Counted from the stretch's first letter, positions 1-8,760 are shown. The stretch is 23,971 nt of DNA from JABDDM01 sp038240295 (GCA_038240295.1 JBBSDW010000033.1:1-23971), one strand, 5' to 3'. Numbers and translations: made by a program. Notes: a model not told the origin generated them from the letters alone.

Positions 1-1197
1 CGACGAGCCACCATCGCCAGCGCTCTGCTTTGCCAATTTGAAGATCTTGATCGGCCCACCGAGCGCGCTCGATGCCGGGATCTTCCGCGTCACGACAAGC
101 CAGATGCCATGCGAGATCATGCCCATCCGATCCTTCGCGAGCGTGACCCCTTTTGGAATTGCCTGAAAGATCGAGTACTCGATGTGCGTCGATGGTCCGC
201 GGTAAGGCTCGGTGTTCATCTGAATCCCGATATGCCCAGCTTTGTCGGGAAGTACACGTCCCGACATCGCAACACCGCCGCGCAGCCAGCTCATGGTGAT
301 CGAATCGTTCGAATGCCTGCCGACGAGTGTGATAAGAGCGAACTGATCGAAGACGGAATCGCCATTGACGGCAGTGATCACGTCGCCCGTCCGAAGCCCG
401 AGATCGCGCGCCGGTTTGTCGACCACGGTATCAACAAGGACGTGTCCGTGACCCACAGGCCATAGACCAAAATTCTGGTCCATCTTGTAAGCAAACTCTT
501 CATCCGTGCCGTCCTTCATCAGGATGGCGGGATAGTGAATCGTCTTGAGGCCTTGCGCGGTCTTCACATCCACCGAATATTCTTGACCCGAATTTTCACC
601 CAAGATCTTATCCTCGGCCTCCGTCCAGTTTGCGACCGGCTTACCATTGATGGCAACGATCTGATCGCCGTTTTGAACACCAGCCTGACCCGCCGGCGAA
701 GATGGCAGCACATATCCGATCGTTCGAGTCGCTTTGACCGTGTCGCCCTGTCGATAGACCAGGACCGAAAAGATCGTGATCGCGACAAGAATATTCATGA
801 TGACACCGGCACAGATGACGATCGTCTTCTGCCACCACGGCTTTGCGCGAAATTCCCATGGCTGGGCAACGGGCGCAAGTGCTTCGGTCTGCGTTTCGTC
901 GATCATCCCATCGATCTTTGCGTAACCGCCGATGGGCAGGATCGCAAGGCGGTAGTCGGTGTTCAGACCAAGTTGCTCTTCTTTTTCGACCGGTAACGGA
1001 CCGAAGGTAAAGCCCGAGAGCTTATTAAAACCAAAAAGTCGTCGGCCCATGCCAACCGAAAAAACTGGCACATGCATGCCGAAAATTCTCGCCGCAATAA
1101 AATGACCGAATTCGTGCGCGGTAACGAGCACGAAGATGGTGATGATAAAGGGAAGTACCGCTTTGAGGAGTAAAAGGATGCTATTCAAAAACGCCAT
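1..1197 (-). CDS. rseP: RseP-type site-2 zinc metalloprotease, C-terminus cut by window edge
   Basis: Membrane-embedded zinc protease that cleaves transmembrane segments of anti-sigma factors and remnant signal peptides (known for the family). The ATG at 1197 opens a frame that runs to base 1, giving 399 residues. The first membrane helix (about residues 6-27) leads into the zinc motif HEFGH at residues 28-32. A second hydrophobic stretch containing IVICAGVIMNILVA is visible further on. Two PDZ-like regions follow, the first marked by SSPAGQAGVQNGDQIVAING and the second by DLGLRTGDVITAVNGDSV. The frame ends just after LGGPIKIFKLAKQSAGDG, which matches the conserved LGGP region after the PDZ domains. 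Family members are around 440-450 residues, so about 50 residues, including the LDG region with the third zinc ligand, lie outside the window. It follows dxr on the same strand after 76 bases, a common arrangement that suggests co-transcription. Confidence 0.95.
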   Translation of the reverse strand, partial: MAFLNSILLLLKAVLPFIITIFVLVTAHEFGHFIAARIFGMHVPVFSVGMGRRLFGFNKLSGFTFGPLPVEKEEQLGLNTDYRLAILPIGGYAKIDGMIDETQTEALAPVAQPWEFRAKPWWQKTIVICAGVIMNILVAITIFSVLVYRQGDTVKATRTIGYVLPSSPAGQAGVQNGDQIVAINGKPVANWTEAEDKILGENSGQEYSVDVKTAQGLKTIHYPAILMKDGTDEEFAYKMDQNFGLWPVGHGHVLVDTVVDKPARDLGLRTGDVITAVNGDSVFDQFALITLVGRHSNDSITMSWLRGGVAMSGRVLPDKAGHIGIQMNTEPYRGPSTHIEYSIFQAIPKGVTLAKDRMGMISHGIWLVVTRKIPASSALGGPIKIFKLAKQSAGDGGSS

Positions 1198-1273
1198 AGA
1201 TTATTTTGATACCTGACGAACCGGAGGCTCTATTCGAAAATTCCGGCGACCGCGAGATTGAAGCAGTCGTACG

Positions 1274-2473
1274 CTAAATTGCTTTGGCAGTTTCAGCGAC
1301 TTCTTTCCGAACAATAGCGTCGCATTCTGCGATACGGTCCAATTCCTGGAGGATAGAGGCCAAGGAATTAGTCGCAAACGATGCCCCCTCAGCCTGGTCA
1401 GCGTTGGCGAGCATTTCTTCGATCAATTTAGGAATATCGTTAAAGCCGATCGCCTCGTCGAGAAAAAGTGCGACTGCTGCCTCGTTGGCCGAATTCAGGA
1501 TCGTTGGATAGAGACCCCCTTTTCTTCCAGCCTCCTGTGCAAGCCGCAGGCAGGGAAATTTTTCAAGGTCGGGGGCCGAGAATTCGAGCGGTTTCGTCTT
1601 GAGCAGATCGAGCAATTCGTAACGTTCGTTAAGCCGGTGCGGCGCTTCGATCGCATATTGAATTGGCAGCCGCATATCTGGCGCACCAAGCTGTGCCTTC
1701 ACGCTTCCGTCGACGAATTCGACCATCGAATGAACGATCGACTGCGGATGGACGATCACTTCGATCATATCGAAACTCACATCAAAGAGCCACTTGGCTT
1801 CGATGATCTCGAGGCCTTTGTTCATGAGTGTCGCCGAGTCGATGGTGATCTTGCGGCCCATGACCCAGTTCGGATGCTTGAGCGCCTCTGCGAGAGTGAT
1901 CTCGGAAAATGTCTCTTTTGCGCGAGTGCGAAAGGGTCCGCCGCTCGCCGTTAGGATGATCTTGCGAATAGAAGCATGTTCTTCACCGACAAGGCACTGC
2001 GCGATTGCCGAGTGTTCGCTATCGATCGGGATGATCTCGGCGCCGGTTTGCTTTGCAAGCGCGGTCAGGAGTTCACCTGCAACGACGAGCGTCTCTTTGT
2101 TGGCGATGCAAACGCGTTTGCCTTTTGCGATCGCTGCGGCCGTTGGTTTGAGTCCTGCAAACCCGACGAGCGCACCGATGAGTGTATCGTAATCATCGCG
2201 GTTCGCAATTTCTATCAACGCATCGGCACCGGTGAGAATTTCGGTTTGCTTCCCATGCGTATGAGCAAGTTCTCTGGCCTTTGCTTCGTCGAGCACCACG
2301 ACCGATCGCGGATGAAATTCGTCGATCTGCGCCGCAAGTATCTCGATGCGCTGATTCGTCGTCAGATACTGAACATGATAGCGCTCCGGATGCCGGCGAA
2401 CAACATCGAGCGTGTTAACGCCGATGCTGCCGGTCGATCCAAGTAATGCAAGATTTCGCTGCTGGTCTTTCAT
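1274..2473 (-). CDS. dxr: 1-deoxy-D-xylulose 5-phosphate reductoisomerase
   Basis: Cytosolic enzyme of the MEP isoprenoid pathway that converts 1-deoxy-D-xylulose 5-phosphate to 2-C-methyl-D-erythritol 4-phosphate with NADPH. The NADPH-binding GSTGSIG motif lies at residues 12-18. Further matches are ANKETLVVAGELL, the metal and substrate region IPIDSEHSAIAQCL, ILTASGGPFR, HPNWVMGRKITIDSATLMNKGLE and the substrate loop VHPQSIVHSMVEF. I chose the ATG at 2473 because it gives 399 residues, almost the length of the E. coli enzyme (398). The frame is open 34 codons further, to an ATG at 2575, but that extension looks unlike Dxr and would run into the divergent neighbour's upstream region. No clear ribosome binding site precedes either start. 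Upstream lies a short divergent promoter region shared with the beta-barrel gene, and rseP follows downstream. Confidence 0.97.
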   Translation of the reverse strand: MKDQQRNLALLGSTGSIGVNTLDVVRRHPERYHVQYLTTNQRIEILAAQIDEFHPRSVVVLDEAKARELAHTHGKQTEILTGADALIEIANRDDYDTLIGALVGFAGLKPTAAAIAKGKRVCIANKETLVVAGELLTALAKQTGAEIIPIDSEHSAIAQCLVGEEHASIRKIILTASGGPFRTRAKETFSEITLAEALKHPNWVMGRKITIDSATLMNKGLEIIEAKWLFDVSFDMIEVIVHPQSIVHSMVEFVDGSVKAQLGAPDMRLPIQYAIEAPHRLNERYELLDLLKTKPLEFSAPDLEKFPCLRLAQEAGRKGGLYPTILNSANEAAVALFLDEAIGFNDIPKLIEEMLANADQAEGASFATNSLASILQELDRIAECDAIVRKEVAETAKAI

Positions 2474-2562
2474 GTGGGTGAACATGCAACAATGTTCGGG
2501 TGTGCAACTGTGCCAAGCCAACGGCATTATTTTATTGAACCTGACTTCGGAATTACCGTTAG

Positions 2563-2703
2563 AATGCGGTAACAACTTTTTTCACGGCACTTCGTATCAC
2601 GCTCAGGCTCTCACATATCGCTCGCGCTCATTTTCCAGTAGCGAAGGTCGTCTATCTATCGCTGCTCGCGCTTTGTGGAATATGCTTCGTTGCGGCTGCG
2701 GCA
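2563..2703 (+). other. In-frame upstream extension encoding a signal peptide without a start codon
   Basis: The frame of the beta-barrel gene stays open upstream of its first ATG (2704) to a TAG at 2560-2562. The stretch 2641-2712 reads as a textbook export signal: a hydrophobic core (VVYLSLLALCGICFVAAA) and an AMA|QQ cleavage site right at the ATG. The 5' part adds arginines (ALRITLRLSHIARAHF). No ATG, GTG or TTG exists in this frame between 2563 and 2703. An ATG at 2564 is in another frame and meets TAA after two codons. A single missing base between about 2567 and 2571 would join it to the signal peptide. Alternatives are an indel in the T6 run at 2577-2582 or a rare start codon. Confidence 0.7.
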
Positions 2704-4824
2704 ATGGCACAGCAACATCCGCTGCTGTCGCATCAGGATAGCCTGAAGCTGAAGAACGTCGTAAAGCCGGACACGATGCTTCCGACGAAGACAACGCCGG
2801 ACGGCGAATATTTTCGCAGACCAACCGCAGAACGCTCGGGCTCAGCGATCACCATTTCTCGAGAAGCCGTTCGATATTATGCCTCGCCATCGACGATGCC
2901 GCTTTTGCTCGATGAGGTCGGCGGCTCTTATGCGTTGTTGCCGACGGAGGCCGGGTACGAACGCGAAAGTTTTACGCAGACAAATCGAACAAGCGAACCG
3001 CTGACCTCGTCGCTCATCAATGGCGCGCTACCGCTCAACGATCCGCTGACCGGTAACACGGAGCTAAACATGTTTTCCGTCGACGGCTTCGACCGAATTT
3101 CGCTCGGCGCCGGAGCGACGGCACTTTCGAAGACGAGCGCCGATATGGCGGCCTCCGATGCACTCGATATGGAGGTCGAGAGGTTTCGCGCACCCGTCCC
3201 TTATTCGCGCATTCATTATACGCAGTCACTCGCACAAAGCCTGTCAAACTTTGAAGGACTCTTTAGCCTCAATGCGTCGCGTCGGGCGAACGTCACGCTC
3301 GCGATCGACCGGCGAGCGGCGGGAAGTGCGCCAAATCCAAATGATCCGACGTTCAATCCACGCGTTGATCTTTGGGCAGGCCGCGCACAGTTAAGTTACA
3401 ATTCATTTCTCGGGACGATCAAACGCGATAGCACCACGACGCAGCATGTCGTCGATTCGATACTCGCCACGCCCTATGCGCTGCAGCATTCGCTCGATCT
3501 GCTTGTCTGGGGAAACTACACTTCGGCATTCAGCGGGCTGAGTGGAGGTCTCTCTTCGCAGGATTCGACGACAGATATTTTCAACCAACAGCTCGCGCCG
3601 ACGATCGACCCATCGACGGCCGAGCACCGGATCCGTCTCGACGGTCTCGTTCAACTCGAACTCCCATTTATCGCAGCACTCCGTACAAGGATCAGCGCTT
3701 ACGCGACCTACTCATCCCGAAGGCTGCTAACCATCGACACAAACTTTTCGCCATACGCACTTTCGCTAACCGAAGCAAACCGGTTCGGCGCATCCCTCGA
3801 GCAGCCACTCGGTATTCATATCGGCGACTTCCTAACCGAGACAAGGCTCAAAGGCGAGGTACAGGTGCTGAACCGCACTCCGACTGAGATCTACGGAAGT
3901 CAGGAGCACGATACACGTTTTGCAGCGACTGCTTCGGATTCCCTTGGCTTTGTAGGAAATTACGGGATCAATCTATTTGGCTTCGTGCGCGCCGTCGAAG
4001 ATAATCTCACGTTTACTGGTTCGTCGGTCTCCTCGCTCTTGCTTCCGAGTTTCGGTGCCGAAGGGGCGATCAAACTCACGCAGGCGCTTGGCTTCGCAGC
4101 GAGCTACACGTATCAAAAAGATCGTGCGATACTTTCTCCGACTCCGGAGGCGACCTATCAACTTCGCAACATTGGGTTATTCCTCGATCTTCGATTTCCG
4201 TTTGGCAGTCATGATAGCATCGCGCTGCATGCCGGGGTGCTCGATCGGCATGAGCCGGAAGGTGTCGTCTTAAATAAGATTCTCGATTCACTTGTGACCG
4301 TCAGATTTTCGAATCAGGATCTGCACACACAATCGGGGCAGTTTGCGCTCGATCTTTTTCTCGGTCATTTCCGATTTGCAAATCAGCTCACCTATTACCC
4401 TTCGACAATACCCATCAGCGAGGCTTCGACAAATTCGCTGCTCAACGTACCCATGGCTCGCCGAGTCTTCGGCAGTACAGGCGTGTATTACGAGTCGGAA
4501 GCCGGCGAGGGAAATTTGCGGCTTTCGATCGGAGGCAGACTTCGTTTCCTCGATCCTCTCGAATCCCAGCTGACCTACGATCCTGCTTCGGATTACTATA
4601 TCTACAAAGGGCTTGCTTCGCGAGCCGGATATCCGCTTGTCGATTCGCGGCTCACGTCGGTCAAAGGAATTTTCGATGTACTTCTTTCGATGGAGATCGA
4701 TCGACGTGCGCAGGTCAATATGAGCTTTCTGAATATTCTCAGCACGCCTTATTATAACGTCGGCATCTATCCCCGGCAAGGGTTTCAATGGCGCATCGAT
4801 GTGACCTGGGCATTTCTCGACTAA
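2704..4824 (+). CDS. TonB-receptor-like outer-membrane beta-barrel protein
   Basis: Probable outer-membrane protein of 706 residues from this ATG, more if the upstream signal peptide is used. Residues about 100-136 resemble the end of a TonB-receptor plug (LINGALPLNDPLTGN, then FDRISLG). After that come about 550 residues of alternating polar and hydrophobic segments typical of amphipathic beta strands, ending in RIDVTWAFLD, as barrel proteins often end close to an aromatic residue. No carboxypeptidase-like N-terminal domain and no clear TonB box are visible. Substrate unknown. Its ATG codes for the signal-peptide cleavage region (AMA|QQ), so the true start is probably further upstream and this coordinate is only the first available ATG. 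The next gene starts five bases after the stop. Related barrel proteins of FCB bacteria are poorly characterised, so I do not name a transported ligand. Confidence 0.75.
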   Translation: MAQQHPLLSHQDSLKLKNVVKPDTMLPTKTTPDGEYFRRPTAERSGSAITISREAVRYYASPSTMPLLLDEVGGSYALLPTEAGYERESFTQTNRTSEPLTSSLINGALPLNDPLTGNTELNMFSVDGFDRISLGAGATALSKTSADMAASDALDMEVERFRAPVPYSRIHYTQSLAQSLSNFEGLFSLNASRRANVTLAIDRRAAGSAPNPNDPTFNPRVDLWAGRAQLSYNSFLGTIKRDSTTTQHVVDSILATPYALQHSLDLLVWGNYTSAFSGLSGGLSSQDSTTDIFNQQLAPTIDPSTAEHRIRLDGLVQLELPFIAALRTRISAYATYSSRRLLTIDTNFSPYALSLTEANRFGASLEQPLGIHIGDFLTETRLKGEVQVLNRTPTEIYGSQEHDTRFAATASDSLGFVGNYGINLFGFVRAVEDNLTFTGSSVSSLLLPSFGAEGAIKLTQALGFAASYTYQKDRAILSPTPEATYQLRNIGLFLDLRFPFGSHDSIALHAGVLDRHEPEGVVLNKILDSLVTVRFSNQDLHTQSGQFALDLFLGHFRFANQLTYYPSTIPISEASTNSLLNVPMARRVFGSTGVYYESEAGEGNLRLSIGGRLRFLDPLESQLTYDPASDYYIYKGLASRAGYPLVDSRLTSVKGIFDVLLSMEIDRRAQVNMSFLNILSTPYYNVGIYPRQGFQWRIDVTWAFLD

Positions 4825-4829
4825 CGGCG

Positions 4830-5399
4830 ATGAAAAAACTTATTACGGTTTTTGGACCTGGCAATGTTGAGGATGCGAATCCGCTGTTTGAAGAAGCAGA
4901 ATTGCTTGGCGGCTTACTCGCTAAAAATCGGTTTAATGTGGTGACCGGTGGATACGGCGGTGTGATGGAGGCAGTGTCCAAAGGCGCGAACGAAGCTGGC
5001 GCGAGGGTCATCGGCGTCACGGCCGAAGTTTATTTCGCGCGAGGCCGTGAGGCGAATGGCTACCTGACTCGTGAGATCAAAGTCAAAAGCGCAGTCGATC
5101 GATTGATGGAATTGATCGACCTTGCCGATGCTTCGATCGCGATCGGCGCATCCCCCGGCACGATCATCGAAGTGATGACGGTTTGGGATTACGTGCTGGA
5201 GAAATTCATCAGGCCCCGGCCAATGATACTTGTTGGTCAGGCATGGCAAGCATTCGAACGAGTGTTCGACAACGATCCCTTTCTCAAGCATCATCGCGAG
5301 CGATTAACCTATGTTCGAGATGCAGATGCAGCCGTTTCGATCTTGCTCGATCATTTCGGAAGTTCGATCGATCTGCCAGAACTTACGCTGCTACAATAA
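4830..5399 (+). CDS. LOG/TIGR00725-like Rossmann-fold nucleotide-binding protein
   Basis: Predicted 189-residue cytosolic protein of the LOG / 'lysine decarboxylase-like' superfamily. Characterised members cleave nucleoside monophosphates or bind nucleotides; the substrate here is unknown. The N-terminal strand ITVFGPGNVEDANP, the loop VVTGGYGGVMEAVSKGA (residues 37-53) and GARVIGVT are typical. An arginine at residue 91 before LADASI and the glutamate of GTIIE (residue 114) sit where the catalytic Arg and Glu of LOG enzymes lie. The PGGxGTxxE motif is altered to GASPGTIIE, so the PGG of the phosphate loop is lost while GTxxE stays. I chose ATG 4830, five bases after the upstream stop, because the protein then begins MKKLITVFGP. 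An in-frame ATG at 4788 would overlap the previous gene by 37 bases and add an unrelated N-terminus. rlmB starts 19 bases downstream, suggesting an operon. Confidence 0.8.
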   Translation: MKKLITVFGPGNVEDANPLFEEAELLGGLLAKNRFNVVTGGYGGVMEAVSKGANEAGARVIGVTAEVYFARGREANGYLTREIKVKSAVDRLMELIDLADASIAIGASPGTIIEVMTVWDYVLEKFIRPRPMILVGQAWQAFERVFDNDPFLKHHRERLTYVRDADAAVSILLDHFGSSIDLPELTLLQ

Positions 5400-5418
5400 A
5401 GAGATATAATAAAGAGAA

Positions 5419-6306
5419 ATGCCAGAGGAACGCCGACCATACAATAACAACCGACCACCTTTTAAGCGAAACGACGCCGGAGGTTTTCGACGCCCTGACC
5501 GCGATAGACCACGCCGCAGTGATCAGCCGGAGGGCGAGGAATCCGCTTACGATGGTGACTACGTCGTAGGGCGGCGCGCGGTGCTCGAGCTGCTCAAGAG
5601 CGAAGAAGGCCGTCAGAAGATCGAAAAGATCTACATCGCGCATGGCACGCAAGGTCCGCAGATCATAGAGATCGTATCGATGCTGCGCAAGCACCGTTTG
5701 GCGCACACTGAACTCGACCGCGGAAAATTTCGCGACCTCGAAAAACGAAGCTCGGATAATACCGATGCTCAGGGCGTCATCGCGCTGACTTCGAAACGTA
5801 CCTATCAAACGATCGACGAAGTGATGGAGAAATGTGCGGGACGTCCCGCGCTACTGATCGCGCTCGATGGCGTCGAAGATCCTCATAACGTAGGCGCCAT
5901 TCTTCGATCCGCCGAAGCAGGCGGCGCCGACGCAGTGCTGCTGCATCAAAAACGCTCTGCACTTACGCCAGCAGTTTACAAAACGAGCGCAGGTGCAGCC
6001 GAACATGTCGCGATCGTAAAATATGGCAATCTCGATCAAACCATGCGCGACCTCCGAGAACGCTTTGGCTTCCAGATCCTCGGACTCGCCGGCGAAGGCA
6101 TAACAACGATCTACGAAAAAGACCTGACGCAGCCAACACTCATCATCGCAGGCAGCGAGGAAAAAGGCCTCCACCACCTGACCCGCGAACGCTGCGACGA
6201 ACTTATCAAAATACCGCTAACCGGCAAAACCGAATCCCTAAACGCTAGCGTAGCAACAGCGGTAGTACTCTTCGAAGCAATGCGCCAGCGCGCAAACAAA
6301 AGCTAA
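5419..6306 (+). CDS. rlmB: SpoU/TrmH-family 23S rRNA 2'-O-methyltransferase, RlmB-like
   Basis: S-adenosylmethionine-dependent knotted (SPOUT) methyltransferase; RlmB methylates the 2'-hydroxyl of G2251 in 23S rRNA of E. coli. An RNA-binding substrate domain (about residues 47-125, starting YVVGRRAVLELL) precedes the catalytic domain. SPOUT motif 1 is ALDGVEDPHNVGAILRSAEA, motif 2 is IIAGSEEKGL and motif 3 is IKIPLTGKTESLNASVATAV, all intact. At 295 residues it is about 50 longer than E. coli RlmB. The extra is an N-terminal extension of roughly 45 residues rich in Arg, Pro, Asp and Asn, probably disordered and RNA-binding. The start is preceded by a purine-rich leader with the element TAAAGAGA repeated twice. 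It is the last gene of the unit beginning with the beta-barrel gene. The paralogous TrmH tRNA methylase is possible, but the domain order favours RlmB. Confidence 0.88.
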   Translation: MPEERRPYNNNRPPFKRNDAGGFRRPDRDRPRRSDQPEGEESAYDGDYVVGRRAVLELLKSEEGRQKIEKIYIAHGTQGPQIIEIVSMLRKHRLAHTELDRGKFRDLEKRSSDNTDAQGVIALTSKRTYQTIDEVMEKCAGRPALLIALDGVEDPHNVGAILRSAEAGGADAVLLHQKRSALTPAVYKTSAGAAEHVAIVKYGNLDQTMRDLRERFGFQILGLAGEGITTIYEKDLTQPTLIIAGSEEKGLHHLTRERCDELIKIPLTGKTESLNASVATAVVLFEAMRQRANKS

Positions 6307-6384
6307 ACGCAAACCACATAGCTGACCCCAAACGTCGCGCGAGCTTCAGCTTTCGATTCTTAATGTACGCCGCCGAAATCGGCC

Positions 6385-6486
6385 CCCGTGGAGGATAGCC
6401 TTTCAGGCTGGTCTTGGGCGTCCACGCCCGAGTCACGGGACGGGCGAGGACGCCCGGGACCAGGCTGAAAGCCTATTCTCCACGAG
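6385..6486. repeat. Large imperfect palindrome with 46-bp arms between convergent genes
   Basis: The left arm 6385-6430 is the near-perfect reverse complement of the right arm 6441-6486, with a 10-base spacer. Each arm holds smaller hairpins of its own: AGCCTTTCAGGCT and GGGCGTCCACGCCC on the left, CGGGCGAGGACGCCCG and AGGCTGAAAGCCT on the right. The transcript could therefore form either one long stem or a multi-branched structure. It lies exactly between the convergent ends of rlmB and rnr, so it could act as a two-way terminator, although no U-tract follows. The sequence style resembles dispersed extragenic palindromes of environmental genomes. Only one copy is in this window. Confidence 0.85.
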
Positions 6487-6495
6487 TCGTGGTGT

Positions 6496-8760
6496 TCAGG
6501 CCTCGACCAGCTTGAAATCCATTTGGCGTTTCTCTTCGAGGACTTTTACGAGTTGGACTCGAATCGGGTCGCCGATCTGATAACGATCGGCGCCGTTTGT
6601 TTTTTCTTTTTCCCAGGGCCGTAGTTTTTTTCTGCCGTGACTTCCCCTATGTCCGCGCGAGAGCGTGTGATGCGCTTCATCGAAAGAATAATAACCAGGG
6701 AGTTCGCGAATATGCAGCAAGCCTTCGGCACCGGTTTCGACTTCGATGAAAATTCCGAAATGCGTGACGCCAGTGATCGTCCCATTAAATTCTTCGCCTA
6801 CATGCTTCTTCATTAAAAGCATTTGCGCGACTTTGATCGACTCGCGCTCAGCCTCCGTGGCGCGGCGTTCGAGCGCACTTGTTTGATCGGCGATCTCGGG
6901 AAGGATCTGCAAATAATGATGCTCGCGGTTGCGCGTCATTCCAGAGCCACTCAGATATTCAAACAGCATACGGTGCACGATCAGATCGGGATACCGGCGG
7001 ATCGGCGAGGTAAAATGCGTGTAATGCGAAAACGCAAGACCGAAATGGCCTACGTTATGCTCGGCGTATACGGCTTTGGCCATCGCGCGGAGCATAAGCT
7101 GATTGAGCATTTTTTCTTCCGGCTTGCCTTTGACGCTATCGAGAAATTTCTGTATCGTCTTTGGTTGCGCGTTCTCTGGCGAAAGTTTATAACCGAGGCC
7201 TTTTGCAAGTTCGGCAAGGTCGCGAAGCTTTGCTGCATCGGGGTCGGCATGGATGCGGTACAGGAATGGCTTCTCGGCACCTTGCGCTGCTTTGCCGGCG
7301 ATGAATTCCGCGATCGCACGATTTGCAGCAAGCATGAAATCTTCGATCATGCGCATCGAGCCGAGCCGTACTTTTTTATAACTATCGGTCGGTGCGCCCG
7401 TCTCATCGAAGTGAAAACGAACTTCATCGGTTTCGAAGTCGATCGAGCCTTCGTTGTGGCGCCTGTCATACATGCGGTCGCTCAGCTTCTTCATCTTTTT
7501 AAGGAGCTGTGCGTATTTGCCTTTGCCGGTTACAGTTCGCTCTTCAGCTTCTTCGTAGGTGAAGCGCATCGCACTTTTGATGACGGATTTCTTGATCTCG
7601 GAAGAAAAAACTTCAGCACTCTCGGGGTCCATTTTGAGAAAGACCGAATAGGTAAGCTTCTCTTCGTCGGGCCTGAGCGAGCAAAGTTCGTTCGAGATTT
7701 TTTCGGGAAGCATTGGGATGACGCCGCCAACGAGGTAAACGGAAGTGCCTCGCGTAAGTGCTTCTTCATCGAGCGCGGTGTCTTCGCGGACATAGTGGCT
7801 GACGTCGGCAATGTGCACGCCGAGCGTTACGGTGCCGTCATCGTTCTCTTCGAGCGAAATTGCATCGTCGAAATCTTTTGCATCTTCGGGATCGATCGTA
7901 AAGATGATCTTCTTTCGCAGATCGACACGACTCTTTATTTCTTCTGCGCTTATCGTCGAAGGGATCTGCGCAAGTTCATCGAGGACTGCCTTCGGAAATT
8001 CATTGGGCAAGCCGTATTCTTCCGCGATCGCCTTCATTTCGGACTCGATCGTCACGGACGAAGGCGTTGCCTTGAAGCTGCCGGTTCGTTCTGCGGCCCT
8101 ATCGATCTCGTGCGAAGATTTACTTCGCGTGCGTTCTTCAAGGACGATGCGTTTAGGCTTTCGCGGCGCCGTTTCCTCCGCCTCACCGCGCTGACGATTA
8201 ACGATCATCGTTTCGACCGCCCGATCCTCGCGCGTACGTTCGTCTCTTCCGACTACCGGACGAGTCGCGTGCTCGATCACGCGAATAACTTCACCCTGCG
8301 GCCGCTCGCCTTTTTTAATTTCTGCAACATTGATCCGAACGCGGTCGCCATCCTGCGCCCGCTGGAGATGCTTTCCGCGAATAAGTATAGTGTCGTTAAA
8401 TTCCTGATGCGCATCCGGAGTGACGATCGCGTTGCCCGAAGATTGCATTCGGAGTGTTCCTTCGAGCGTGCTCACCTCGGGAGGAGGAATGCCGTAGCGT
8501 CTTCTGCTGCCGCGTACGATCTGATTGCTCGACTCGAGATGATCGAGTACGTCTCGCAATTCCTGATAATCGGGATGGTCGGACTTGATCCCGAGCATCT
8601 TCGAGATCTCGTTCGTTTTGAAGAGATCGCCGCGATGTTCTTTGAACATTGCAAGCAGTCGCTCGCCGATTGGCAAGTCTTTGGCTACCGCGGTTTGGTG
8701 GCGGCCCGATTTGACTCGTTTGATGATCGGCTTTACCTGTCGAGTGTTATTTTTTGGCAC
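6496..8760 (-). CDS. rnr: Ribonuclease R (RNB-family 3'-5' exoribonuclease)
   Basis: Processive 3'-to-5' exoribonuclease that degrades structured RNA. In order: a basic N-terminus, a helix-turn-helix-like region (about 28-90), one cold-shock-like region (about 95-165), the RNB catalytic domain from about 275, and a C-terminal S1 domain (about 670-754). The catalytic motif TIDPEDAKDFDDAIS gives metal-binding aspartates at 290, 296, 298 and 299. The RNB motif HYTHFTSPIRRYPDLIVHR is intact. Residues about 165-235, where many RNase R proteins carry a second cold-shock domain, are instead a charged Arg/Glu-rich stretch that I cannot recognise as one. The S1 domain has a basic insertion (RGHRGSHGRKKLRPWEKEK). 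Length is 754, against 813 in E. coli. The lipoprotein gene lies 69 bases upstream on the same strand. Confidence 0.95.
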   Translation of the reverse strand: MPKNNTRQVKPIIKRVKSGRHQTAVAKDLPIGERLLAMFKEHRGDLFKTNEISKMLGIKSDHPDYQELRDVLDHLESSNQIVRGSRRRYGIPPPEVSTLEGTLRMQSSGNAIVTPDAHQEFNDTILIRGKHLQRAQDGDRVRINVAEIKKGERPQGEVIRVIEHATRPVVGRDERTREDRAVETMIVNRQRGEAEETAPRKPKRIVLEERTRSKSSHEIDRAAERTGSFKATPSSVTIESEMKAIAEEYGLPNEFPKAVLDELAQIPSTISAEEIKSRVDLRKKIIFTIDPEDAKDFDDAISLEENDDGTVTLGVHIADVSHYVREDTALDEEALTRGTSVYLVGGVIPMLPEKISNELCSLRPDEEKLTYSVFLKMDPESAEVFSSEIKKSVIKSAMRFTYEEAEERTVTGKGKYAQLLKKMKKLSDRMYDRRHNEGSIDFETDEVRFHFDETGAPTDSYKKVRLGSMRMIEDFMLAANRAIAEFIAGKAAQGAEKPFLYRIHADPDAAKLRDLAELAKGLGYKLSPENAQPKTIQKFLDSVKGKPEEKMLNQLMLRAMAKAVYAEHNVGHFGLAFSHYTHFTSPIRRYPDLIVHRMLFEYLSGSGMTRNREHHYLQILPEIADQTSALERRATEAERESIKVAQMLLMKKHVGEEFNGTITGVTHFGIFIEVETGAEGLLHIRELPGYYSFDEAHHTLSRGHRGSHGRKKLRPWEKEKTNGADRYQIGDPIRVQLVKVLEEKRQMDFKLVEA

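Noticed and set aside
2412..2741. 109-codon plus-strand frame across the dxr start region
   Set aside because: It overlaps the dxr 5' end on the opposite strand and the signal-peptide region in another frame, and has no domain.
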